From the NCBI GenBank assembly GCA_001801825.1, contig MGYR01000022.1:1-8839 (forward strand): 8,839 nt of DNA, given 5' to 3'. The notes under the pieces are model-generated. The model saw only the letters and a list, made by a program, of their open reading frames with translations. It was not told the DNA's origin and ran no database searches. The first letter of the stretch is position 1, and the number at the start of each line of letters is the position of its first letter. Of the stretch, positions 1-5,544 are shown in pieces. This DNA is from Gammaproteobacteria bacterium RIFCSPLOWO2_02_FULL_56_15. GTDB taxonomy: Bacteria; Pseudomonadota; Gammaproteobacteria; Eutrophobiales; Eutrophobiaceae. The translations under genes were made by a program, and so were the position numbers.

Positions 1-435
1 ACCGGGGATGTACACCAGAAAAAACGGCAAACGCTTTTCCAGGAGTTCGCAAGTGGTAGCTTGCCGTTGCTGGTGGCAACCGATCTGGCCTCTCGAGGAC
101 TCCATATCCCCGACATCAGCCATGTCTTCAACTTTGATATGCCCCAAAATGCGGAGGATTATGTACATCGTATTGGACGCACTGCCAGGGCTGGCGCCAG
201 TGGCGACGCTGTCAGTTTGATCTGCGAAGAATATGTCTACTCCCTGGCGGAAATCGAGGAATATATCGGTCAGAAGATACCCACACAGTTCGCCACAGAA
301 GATTTACTGATCACCCCAAAACCTCCCATAACACTGAAATTCAGAGCACCATCCAGGAGGAAAAATAGTATTCGTCGAGAATCCGGGAAAAAACATCACA
401 GGAAACCCTCCAAATCACGGAGTGGTGCAGTTTAA
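1..435 (+). CDS. rhlB: ATP-dependent RNA helicase RhlB, C-terminal part (5' truncated)
   Basis: Only the last 144 residues are present; the frame is open from base 1 and the stop is TAA at 433-435. RhlB is a DEAD-box helicase that unwinds RNA for degradation and in enteric bacteria is an RNase E/degradosome partner. The visible part is the second RecA-like domain. It opens with a GDVHQKKR segment, then motif V (ATDLASRGLHIP, about residues 26-37) and motif VI (HRIGRTARAG, about 56-65), whose arginines contact ATP. The segment from CEEY to YIG (about 76-90) is typical of RhlB rather than RhlE or SrmB. The protein ends in a short, Lys/Arg/Ser-rich tail (from about residue 117), as RhlB proteins do; this tail is usually disordered and RNA-binding. 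The Walker and DEAD motifs lie outside the window. No clear intrinsic terminator follows. The RhlB assignment over other DEAD-box members is likely but rests on this fragment. Confidence 0.85.
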   Translation, partial: TGDVHQKKRQTLFQEFASGSLPLLVATDLASRGLHIPDISHVFNFDMPQNAEDYVHRIGRTARAGASGDAVSLICEEYVYSLAEIEEYIGQKIPTQFATEDLLITPKPPITLKFRAPSRRKNSIRRESGKKHHRKPSKSRSGAV

Positions 436-437
436 TT

Positions 438-466
438 TAGCCAACAATGCCCCCTTTCGTTACAAT
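438..466 (+). promoter_or_regulatory. Candidate sigma-70 promoter for lptM-lysA
   Basis: A -35-like TAGCCA (438-443, 4 of 6 matches) is followed after 17 bases by a -10-like TACAAT (461-466, 5 of 6). The -35 starts just after the rhlB stop, and the predicted transcript would start near base 473, leaving a leader of about 65 bases before lptM. This is pattern matching only. Confidence 0.42.
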
Positions 467-525
467 ATATTTAGTAACTTTCACGCTGTGACTACCCGAA
501 CCCGGTCATGACCGATAAATTCACC

Positions 526-532
526 AGGAAGG
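526..532 (+). promoter_or_regulatory. Ribosome binding site that sets the lptM start
   Basis: AGGAAGG lies 5 bases before ATG 538. An in-frame ATG at 508 would add ten residues (MTDKFTRKAL) but has no purine-rich site before it. The site therefore favours the 538 start. Confidence 0.6.
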
Positions 533-537
533 CTCTC

Positions 538-657
538 ATGCGAACCGCACTCATGTTGCTCGCCTTGGTAATGCTGTCTGCTTGCGGTCAAAAAGGTGAT
601 CTGTACTTGCCTGAGAACAGAGTTTTCTTGAGTAAGACCTCGCTATTCGACTGTTGA
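538..657 (+). CDS. lptM: Small lipoprotein LptM-like (YifL family)
   Basis: This 39-residue gene encodes a typical lipoprotein signal: a short basic start (MRT), a hydrophobic stretch (ALMLLALVM) and the lipobox LSAC with the lipidated cysteine at residue 16. The mature protein starts CGQKGDLYLP, the hallmark of the YifL/LptM family, and is only 24 residues long. In E. coli, LptM is an outer-membrane lipoprotein that binds the LptDE translocon and helps LptD oxidative maturation; applying this role here is inference from the motif. The start at 538 is chosen because of AGGAAGG at 526-532. The stop TGA (655-657) is 3 bases before lysA, so the two are very likely cotranscribed, matching the lipoprotein-lysA pairing seen in pseudomonads and relatives. 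A second cysteine occurs at the very C-terminus (FDC). The gene is easily missed because of its size. Confidence 0.85.
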   Translation: MRTALMLLALVMLSACGQKGDLYLPENRVFLSKTSLFDC

Positions 658-660
658 ATC

Positions 661-1947
661 ATGAATTCCCCTGTATACCGGAATGGCATGCTGCATATAG
701 GCCAGATCGCACTTGAAGATATTGCCAGACGCCATGGGACGCCGGTCTATGTATACTTGCGTGAGGCGATTGAACAACAATGGAAGAGTTACGACCAGGC
801 CTTCGGTACTCGTGATCACCTGATCTGCTATGCCGTCAAGGCCAACAGTAATCTCGCTGTACTTTCCTGCCTGGCAGAACTCGGCTCAGGTTTCGACATC
901 GTCTCCGGAGGCGAACTGGAAAGAGTGCTTGCCGCTGGTGGCGATCCAGGAAAAACCGTATTTTCAGGTGTTGGTAAATCGGTTGATGAAATCAGCTTCG
1001 CACTTAAGGCGGGGATTCGTTGTCTGAACTGTGAATCCATTCCAGAACTCAGACGTATCGACGCGATTGCCGGCAGGATTGGATTGAAAGCTCCTGTCTC
1101 ATTCAGGATCAATCCTGATGTGGATGCTGAGACACATCCTTATATAGCCACCGGTCTCCAGAACAATAAATTTGGTATTGCATGGGAAGATGCTATTGAC
1201 GCCTACAAACTAGCAATTACCCTCAATAACATCGAAATTGAAGGGATTGCCTGTCACATCGGGTCCCAGATCACCACACTGGAACCCTATATCGATGCAT
1301 TGGAACTGATTAATTCACTGATCCCTAAGCTGGCTCAAGTAGGAATCATCCTCAAGGACATCGACATCGGTGGGGGGCTGGGTATCAGCTACCGTTCGGA
1401 ATCACCACCCGCTCCGGCTGAACTTTCACGTATTGTGTGCGATAAGCTCGCGGAAAGGTCTGCCTGTATTATGCTTGAACCCGGCCGATCTATCGTCGGA
1501 AACGCCGGCTGGCTGATTACCCGAGTTGAATACCTGAAAGAGACTCGTCATAAGAATTTTGCGGTCGTGGATGCCGCAATGAATGACCTGTTGCGTCCGT
1601 CACTATACTCAAGCTGGCATGACATCCTGCCGGTAACACAACATTTGAATGTGCCTGAACTTGTCTATGATGTTGTCGGCCCGGTATGCGAGAGTGGTGA
1701 TTTCCTGGGTCTGGAGAGAAAACTTGCGCTCAGGGAAAATGATTTGCTGGTGGTCGCTACTGTGGGCGCCTATGGTTTCAGCATGAGTTCCAACTATAAC
1801 TCGCGGCCGCGGGCAGCAGAAATCTTGATCGATGGCAGCCAGATACGGCTTATACGCAAGCGGGAAACCCTGGCTGGGTTACTGGAAGGGGAGATTCTGA
1901 CTGAGGACAGAGCAAAGCTCACTGTACAAAGCCGGAGTAGCGCCTGA
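661..1947 (+). CDS. lysA: Diaminopimelate decarboxylase
   Basis: This is a 428-residue, full-length PLP enzyme of the alanine racemase-like fold III type. It converts meso-diaminopimelate to L-lysine and CO2 in the cytoplasm, the last step of lysine synthesis. The PLP-binding lysine is K60 in YAVKANSN. Other family marks are the NPDVD...THPYIATG segment (about 151-165), HIGSQ (199-203), the glycine-rich DIGGGLG (about 235-241) that holds the PLP phosphate, EPGRS (273-277), and the CESGD substrate and dimer motif (343-347). Near the C-terminus GAYGFSMSSNYN (about 369-380) supplies the conserved active-site tyrosine. The start is ATG 661, three bases after the lptM stop. There is no convincing Shine-Dalgarno sequence before it, so translation may be coupled to lptM. 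A later Met (residue 10) would cut into conserved sequence. The dapF gene that often follows lysA is absent; a long control region for glnA follows instead. Confidence 0.97.
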   Translation: MNSPVYRNGMLHIGQIALEDIARRHGTPVYVYLREAIEQQWKSYDQAFGTRDHLICYAVKANSNLAVLSCLAELGSGFDIVSGGELERVLAAGGDPGKTVFSGVGKSVDEISFALKAGIRCLNCESIPELRRIDAIAGRIGLKAPVSFRINPDVDAETHPYIATGLQNNKFGIAWEDAIDAYKLAITLNNIEIEGIACHIGSQITTLEPYIDALELINSLIPKLAQVGIILKDIDIGGGLGISYRSESPPAPAELSRIVCDKLAERSACIMLEPGRSIVGNAGWLITRVEYLKETRHKNFAVVDAAMNDLLRPSLYSSWHDILPVTQHLNVPELVYDVVGPVCESGDFLGLERKLALRENDLLVVATVGAYGFSMSSNYNSRPRAAEILIDGSQIRLIRKRETLAGLLEGEILTEDRAKLTVQSRSSA

Positions 1948-1964
1948 ATAAATAAAACTGGGAC

Positions 1965-1979
1965 ATGGGCTTGGCTCAT
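1965..1979 (+). terminator. Weak hairpin after lysA, possible terminator
   Basis: ATGGGC and GCTCAT can pair as a 6-bp stem (one G-T wobble) around a TTG loop, starting 17 bases after the lysA stop. The sequence after it, CTTAATATT, is only moderately T-rich. It may end the lptM-lysA transcript, but the stem is short. Confidence 0.25.
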
Positions 1980-1990
1980 CTTAATATTGA

Positions 1991-2007
1991 TGCATCATAG
2001 TAAGGCA
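1991..2007 (+). promoter_or_regulatory. Weak second NtrC-binding site (enhancer)
   Basis: The 17-mer TGCATCATAGTAAGGCA keeps 7 of the 10 outer positions of the NtrC pattern TGCAC-N7-GTGCA. Its main support is position: it lies 31 bp, about three helical turns, upstream of the much better site at 2022-2038. This resembles the paired sites before enteric glnA. On its own it would not be convincing. Confidence 0.35.
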
Positions 2008-2021
2008 TGCCTGCAAGTAAC

Positions 2022-2038
2022 TGCACAAACATGGTGCA
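2022..2038 (+). promoter_or_regulatory. NtrC-binding site upstream of glnA
   Basis: TGCACAAACATGGTGCA has perfect outer arms TGCAC and GTGCA separated by 7 bases. It differs at one position from the classic enteric form TGCACCAACATGGTGCA. Its centre (2030) is about 98 bases upstream of the start predicted from the sigma-54 box, a normal enhancer distance for NtrC. It should let phosphorylated NtrC activate glnA. Confidence 0.82.
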
Positions 2039-2073
2039 TATGTATGGATGTATAGCATGCTAAATATACGAAT

Positions 2074-2086
2074 TATCAATAGAATA
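2074..2086 (+). promoter_or_regulatory. IHF-like site between enhancer and sigma-54 promoter
   Basis: TATCAATAGAATA fits the IHF pattern WATCAA-N4-TTR with one mismatch, in an AT-rich stretch. It lies between the NtrC site and the sigma-54 box, where IHF commonly bends DNA at sigma-54 promoters. The consensus is loose, so chance matches are common. Confidence 0.35.
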
Positions 2087-2101
2087 CGTCATATACTCAC
2101 C

Positions 2102-2117
2102 TGGCATGCATTCTGCA
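2102..2117 (+). promoter_or_regulatory. Sigma-54 (RpoN) promoter of glnA
   Basis: TGGCATGCATTCTGCA matches TGGCACG-N4-TTGCA with exact spacing and two mismatches, keeping the essential GG (-24) and GC (-12). The predicted transcription start is near 2128, giving a leader of about 119 bases. With the NtrC site at 2022-2038 it makes a complete nitrogen-regulated promoter. Confidence 0.78.
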
Positions 2118-2193
2118 TCTATTTGATATTTCTGCACTCATTTGTGAAAAACAGGTTTGACTTAACCGGTTCATAACCGTGAGCACCTGCTGG

Positions 2194-2222
2194 TAAACAA
2201 ACACATCCAGGCGTTTTACAAT
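2194..2222 (+). promoter_or_regulatory. Candidate gene-proximal sigma-70 promoter of glnA
   Basis: TAAACA (2194-2199, 4 of 6) and TACAAT (2217-2222, 5 of 6) are separated by 17 bases. A transcript would start near 2229, just before the GGGAG ribosome site at 2234-2238. Enteric glnA also has a sigma-70 promoter in addition to the sigma-54 one, although there it lies further upstream. This is a tentative match. Confidence 0.3.
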
Positions 2223-2246
2223 AACTATTAAATGGGAGTTTAAGCA

Positions 2247-3656
2247 ATGTCCAAACAGAAAGTCCTGCAGCTGATCAAGGAAAACGAGGCAAAGTATATT
2301 GATTTGCGTTTTGCTGATACAAAGGGCAAAGAGCAGCACCTGACCATTCCCACTGCAATAATCGATGACGATTTTTTTGAATCCGGCAAGATGTTCGACG
2401 GGTCCTCCATCTCAGGATGGAAGGGTATCAACGAATCCGACATGGTACTCATGCCCGACACGGAATCCGCTGTCATGGATCCCTTCTATGATGACGCAAC
2501 ACTCAATATACGCTGTGATGTCCTGGAACCAACCACCATGCAGGGTTATGATCGCTGTCCGCGTTCAATCGGAAAAAAAGCCGAAACCTACCTGAAGTCT
2601 ACTGGAATTGCCGATACCGCTTACTTCGGTCCTGAGCCTGAATTTTTTATCTTTGACAAGGCTCGTTGGGGAGACAATATCCACAGTGCCTTCTACGAGA
2701 TAGACTCGGAGGAAGGCAGCTGGAATAGCGACCGCCCCTTTGAAGAAGGCAATATCGGACATCGCCCAGGTACCAAAGGCGGCTACTTTCCCGTACCACC
2801 TGTCGATTCGCTGCAGAATATCCGCACTGCAATGTGTGAGACACTGGAAGCGATGGGTGTATCAGTGGAGGTTCATCATCATGAGGTGGCTACTGCGGGT
2901 CAGGCCGAAATCGGCACGAAATTCAATACCTTGGTAAGGAAGGCTGATGAACTGCTGATCCTGAAATATTGTGTCCTGAACGTGGCCCACAATTTCGGCA
3001 AGACTGCCACATTTATGCCAAAGCCGCTGGTCGGGGACAACGGTAACGGTATGCACGTGCACCAGTCACTATCAAAAACCGGAACCAACCTTTTCACCGG
3101 TAATAAGTATGGTGGACTGTCGGAAATGGCGCTGCATTACATCGGCGGAATATTTAAGCATGCCAAAGCCCTTAACGCTTTTACGAATTCCAGCACCAAC
3201 AGTTACAAGCGCCTAGTACCGGGTTTCGAGGCTCCGGTACTCCTGGCCTATTCAGCCAGGAATCGTTCAGCATCCTGCCGAGTACCCTGGGTATCCAGCC
3301 CAAAGGCTCGCCGCATCGAGGTGCGCTTCCCGGATTCCTGTGGTAATCCCTATTTTACCTTCGCCGCGATGCTGATGGCAGGCCTTGACGGTATCCAGAA
3401 CAAGATCAATCCAGGAGCCCCTTTGGACAAAGACCTTTATGATCTGGAACCGGAAGAGGAAAAGGACATCCCTACCGTATGTTTTTCACTGGAACAGGCA
3501 CTGGACACCCTGGATGAAGATCGTGCATTCCTGACCGCAGGCGGTGTTTTCTCCGATGACATGATTGACGCTTACATCAAGCTCAAGATGGATGAAGTCA
3601 CACGCTTGCGCATGACCACGCATCCCGTGGAATTTTCCATGTATTTCAGCCTTTAA
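2247..3656 (+). CDS. glnA: Glutamine synthetase, type I (GSI-beta)
   Basis: This 469-residue cytoplasmic enzyme makes glutamine from glutamate, ammonia and ATP, and is usually a dodecamer. The length matches E. coli GlnA. Visible motifs are DGSSISGW with the Asp51 loop, FGPEPEFFIF with metal-binding glutamates E130/E132, the VEVHHHEVA segment (about 208-215), NGNGMHVHQS with H270 (about 265-274), KRLVPGFEAPV carrying flap glutamate E328, and SARNRSASCRVP with the substrate-binding arginines (about 336-347). Tyrosine Y398 in KDLYDLEPEE is the adenylylation site, which identifies the GSI-beta subtype controlled by GlnE. The start at 2247 is supported by GGGAG 8 bases upstream. Transcription is likely driven by the NtrC/sigma-54 elements at 1991-2117 and possibly a sigma-70 promoter. 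A strong terminator follows, so it is probably monocistronic, while its regulators NtrB and NtrC are encoded just downstream. Confidence 0.99.
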   Translation: MSKQKVLQLIKENEAKYIDLRFADTKGKEQHLTIPTAIIDDDFFESGKMFDGSSISGWKGINESDMVLMPDTESAVMDPFYDDATLNIRCDVLEPTTMQGYDRCPRSIGKKAETYLKSTGIADTAYFGPEPEFFIFDKARWGDNIHSAFYEIDSEEGSWNSDRPFEEGNIGHRPGTKGGYFPVPPVDSLQNIRTAMCETLEAMGVSVEVHHHEVATAGQAEIGTKFNTLVRKADELLILKYCVLNVAHNFGKTATFMPKPLVGDNGNGMHVHQSLSKTGTNLFTGNKYGGLSEMALHYIGGIFKHAKALNAFTNSSTNSYKRLVPGFEAPVLLAYSARNRSASCRVPWVSSPKARRIEVRFPDSCGNPYFTFAAMLMAGLDGIQNKINPGAPLDKDLYDLEPEEEKDIPTVCFSLEQALDTLDEDRAFLTAGGVFSDDMIDAYIKLKMDEVTRLRMTTHPVEFSMYFSL

Positions 3657-3673
3657 TGTAATTATACAACTTC

Positions 3674-3704
3674 AAAAAAAGCCCCCTTTGCGGGGGTTTT
3701 TTTT
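3674..3704 (+). terminator. Intrinsic terminator of glnA
   Basis: CCCCC (3682-3686) and GGGGG (3692-3696) form a GC stem with a 5-base loop. It is flanked by seven A's (3674-3680) and eight T's (3697-3704), so the stem can extend through A-T pairs and may work in both directions. It begins 18 bases after the glnA stop. Confidence 0.92.
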
Positions 3705-3768
3705 GAACTGAATCAGCATGAAACAGTCAGTTATTAAGAGTACAACGGCGTTAAACTGAGATCCTGAC

Positions 3769-4299
3769 ATGCGTAATTTCAAATATATCTTAATCACCCT
3801 CTCCCTTCCCTGTCTCATTACCGCCCAGACGGTTTACCGCAGTGTGGACAAGGATGGCAATATGGTCTTCACTGATACCCCAGTGGAAGGCGCCGAGGAG
3901 ATAAAAATCAAGGAAGTGCAGACAATCACACTGCCTGCCCTACCGGTATCCTCCGGGGAGGTCCTGAGTACGCCAGCTCCCGAAGAGAACCCTTATACCA
4001 GCCTGAAGATAGCCAGCCCCGGAAATGATGAAGCGATACGCGATAATACCGGAAACCTGAATGTAATTATTGAGATTAACCCACAACTTCAGTCCATGCA
4101 CAAACTCACACTCTATCTCGATGGCGGCGAGTATGCTTCCTCATCCTCAACCACTTTTAACCTGATGAACCTGGACCGTGGTACTCACCAGCTGCGAGTC
4201 GTCGTACAGGATCCGGTTGGTAAAATTCTGACCAGCACCCCTTCCATTACTTTCCATATACTACGAGCAATAGTGAACCAACCAGGACCCGGTACTTGA
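3769..4299 (+). CDS. Secreted DUF4124 domain protein of unknown function
   Basis: This 176-residue protein has a signal peptide (MRNFKY followed by a hydrophobic stretch, likely cleaved after A19 in ITA-Q), so it should be periplasmic or envelope-associated. Residues about 20-40 (QTVYRSVDKDGNMVFTDTP) are the DUF4124 signature, a small beta-rich motif found at the N-terminus of many proteobacterial exported proteins. A Pro/Glu-rich linker (about 55-78) follows. The C-terminal part (about 79-166) alternates hydrophobic strands with LYLDGG and LDRGTHQLRVVVQD, which suggests an Ig-like or fibronectin-like beta sandwich. No catalytic motif is visible. It is not a lipoprotein: the only early cysteine is preceded by proline. 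A weak TGAGA lies 7 bases before ATG 3769. The glnA terminator separates it from glnA, and 171 bases separate it from glnL. I recall similar proteins between glnA and ntrB in other gammaproteobacteria, but the role is unknown. Confidence 0.85.
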   Translation: MRNFKYILITLSLPCLITAQTVYRSVDKDGNMVFTDTPVEGAEEIKIKEVQTITLPALPVSSGEVLSTPAPEENPYTSLKIASPGNDEAIRDNTGNLNVIIEINPQLQSMHKLTLYLDGGEYASSSSTTFNLMNLDRGTHQLRVVVQDPVGKILTSTPSITFHILRAIVNQPGPGT

Positions 4300-4357
4300 A
4301 CATCCCACCTAGCGGGCACATAAATTGCTGTAACTTTATTCAGAAACCCCTAACACA

Positions 4358-4389
4358 TTGACAATAACGATTTAACTTGTTGTTATTGT
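4358..4389 (+). promoter_or_regulatory. AT-rich inverted repeat overlapping promoter-like elements before glnL
   Basis: ACAATAAC (4361-4368) and GTTATTGT (4382-4389) form a perfect 8-bp inverted repeat with a 13-base spacer. A consensus -35, TTGACA (4358-4363), overlaps the left arm; 17 bases on is a poor -10 (TGTTAT, 4381-4386). A better -10, TGTAAT (4401-4406), lies further down with a poor -35 (TTGTTG, 4377-4382). At least one sigma-70 promoter for glnL-glnG is likely here, and the repeat is placed like an operator. Which elements are used cannot be decided by eye. Confidence 0.45.
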
Positions 4390-4439
4390 TTGCTTTATCT
4401 TGTAATCGAAAAACCGTGGGGATCCCTGCGATTAGTGAC

Positions 4440-4456
4440 CGCACTACAATAGTGCG
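4440..4456 (+). promoter_or_regulatory. Perfect dyad matching the NtrC core, just before glnL
   Basis: CGCACTACAATAGTGCG is a perfect 7-bp inverted repeat with a 3-base centre and contains the NtrC core GCAC-N7-GTGC. It ends 14 bases before the glnL ATG and lies downstream of the promoter-like elements at 4358-4406, so bound NtrC would block rather than activate. In enteric bacteria NtrC represses the promoter of its own operon, and this site fits that role. In RNA it could also form a hairpin close to the ribosome site (AGGT, 4463-4466). Confidence 0.68.
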
Positions 4457-4470
4457 ATAATCAGGTAAAT

Positions 4471-5544
4471 ATGAGCAATATTGAAGCACACGCTGACCTG
4501 CACTTTGAAAATCTGTTCACTGCAGTCTTGGTATTTGATCAGGACCTGCGGCTATGTCGTATGAATACCGCCGCTGAAAATCTTCTCATCACAAGTTTCC
4601 GCAAGATCGCAGGCCAGACAACGGTAGAAATCTTCGCTGCTTCACCCGGTTTTATGGAAAACCTGGAAAGAATCATTACTACGCGCAACCCTCTGACCGA
4701 ACGGGGCGTGGAAATGAGCCTTCCTGGAAACAGGACTATTACTGTTGATTGTGTCTTCACTCCAGTAAATGATGCGGACAAAAAGCCGGAGATCATTGTC
4801 GAGATTATCGATACCCATGCCATATCTCGATTAATGAAGGAGGAAAGCCTCACTGTGCTGCATGATGCGGCAAGGGAATCATTGCGGGGTATGGCTCATG
4901 AGATCAAGAATCCGCTGGGAGGTCTGCGTGGGGCAGCCCAATTACTTGAAAGGGAACTGGATAATATTGAGTTGAAGGAATACACACAGATCATCATCCG
5001 TGAGGCTGACAGGCTGGGCAAATTGATAGATCGCATGCTCACACCGAATGGCAAGTTGCATACCGAAAGAGTCAACATCCATGAAATTCTGGAGTATGTG
5101 CAGAACCTGCTGGAGGCTGAATCAGACAAAACCCTGCATATTGAACGTGATTATGATCCCAGTCTTCCGGATCTTCAAGCTGACTCGGAGCAATTAATCC
5201 AGGCGATCTTCAATGTCTTCAGAAATGCCGTTCAGGCTATCCCGGTGGACGGCCATATCTGGATTAACACCAGGATAAAACGCATGTGCACCATCCGCCA
5301 ACAACTTCATAAGCTGGTAGTAGTGATTGAAATCATGGATGACGGCCCAGGAGTACCCAGAGAGATCGAAAGCTGCCTGTTCTATCCCATGGTTACTGGA
5401 CGAGCCGAAGGGACAGGTCTGGGTCTTTCCATCGCCCAATCCCTTATCCAGGCACATAGAGGACAAATTGAATATGAACGTTCTGACAATCACACCATCT
5501 TCAGAATCCTTTTACCAATCGAATACTACCATGAACGAGCGTAG
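4471..5544 (+). CDS. glnL: Nitrogen regulation sensor histidine kinase NtrB (NRII)
   Basis: This 357-residue soluble kinase/phosphatase senses nitrogen status through the PII protein and phosphorylates NtrC when nitrogen is scarce. There are no membrane segments. Residues about 10-115 form a PAS domain (FENLFTAVLVFDQDLRLCRMN). The H-box MAHEIKNPLGGLRGAAQLLE holds the phosphorylated histidine H143. The catalytic domain has the N-box NVFRNAVQA (248-256), the G1 box DDGPGVP (290-296), the phosphatase-associated region LFYPMVTGR (303-311) and the G2 box GTGLGLS (314-320). Length and domain order match NtrB. The start at ATG 4471 has AGGT 4 bases upstream. The stop overlaps the glnG start by 14 bases, so the two are translated from one message. 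The NtrC-like dyad at 4440-4456 suggests autoregulation. Confidence 0.97.
   Translation: MSNIEAHADLHFENLFTAVLVFDQDLRLCRMNTAAENLLITSFRKIAGQTTVEIFAASPGFMENLERIITTRNPLTERGVEMSLPGNRTITVDCVFTPVNDADKKPEIIVEIIDTHAISRLMKEESLTVLHDAARESLRGMAHEIKNPLGGLRGAAQLLERELDNIELKEYTQIIIREADRLGKLIDRMLTPNGKLHTERVNIHEILEYVQNLLEAESDKTLHIERDYDPSLPDLQADSEQLIQAIFNVFRNAVQAIPVDGHIWINTRIKRMCTIRQQLHKLVVVIEIMDDGPGVPREIESCLFYPMVTGRAEGTGLGLSIAQSLIQAHRGQIEYERSDNHTIFRILLPIEYYHERA

Noticed and set aside
508..537. Longer lptM start at ATG 508
   Set aside because: It is in frame and gives a plausible basic n-region, but has no ribosome site, while ATG 538 has AGGAAGG at ideal spacing.
2164..2179. Palindrome AACCGGTT and small hairpin CGGTT-cat-AACCG in the glnA leader
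   Set aside because: The 5-bp stem is too short for a riboswitch or attenuator, and no T-tract follows.
2157..2185. TTGACT as the -35 of a glnA promoter
   Set aside because: The hexamer is good (5 of 6), but at 17 bases downstream TGAGCA is not a -10 element, and none fits nearby.
3769..3813. DUF4124 protein as a lipoprotein
   Set aside because: The early cysteine (C15) follows LSLP; proline before the cysteine does not fit a lipobox, and a normal signal-peptidase site is available after A19.
4303..4315. CCC...GGG hairpin after the DUF4124 gene as a terminator
   Set aside because: The stem is only 3 bp with no T-run after it.
5327..5530. Upstream extension of the ntrC frame inside glnL
   Set aside because: The frame is open, but the extra residues overlap the conserved glnL kinase domain in another frame and do not look like a receiver domain. 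ATG 5531 gives the standard NtrC N-terminus and length.
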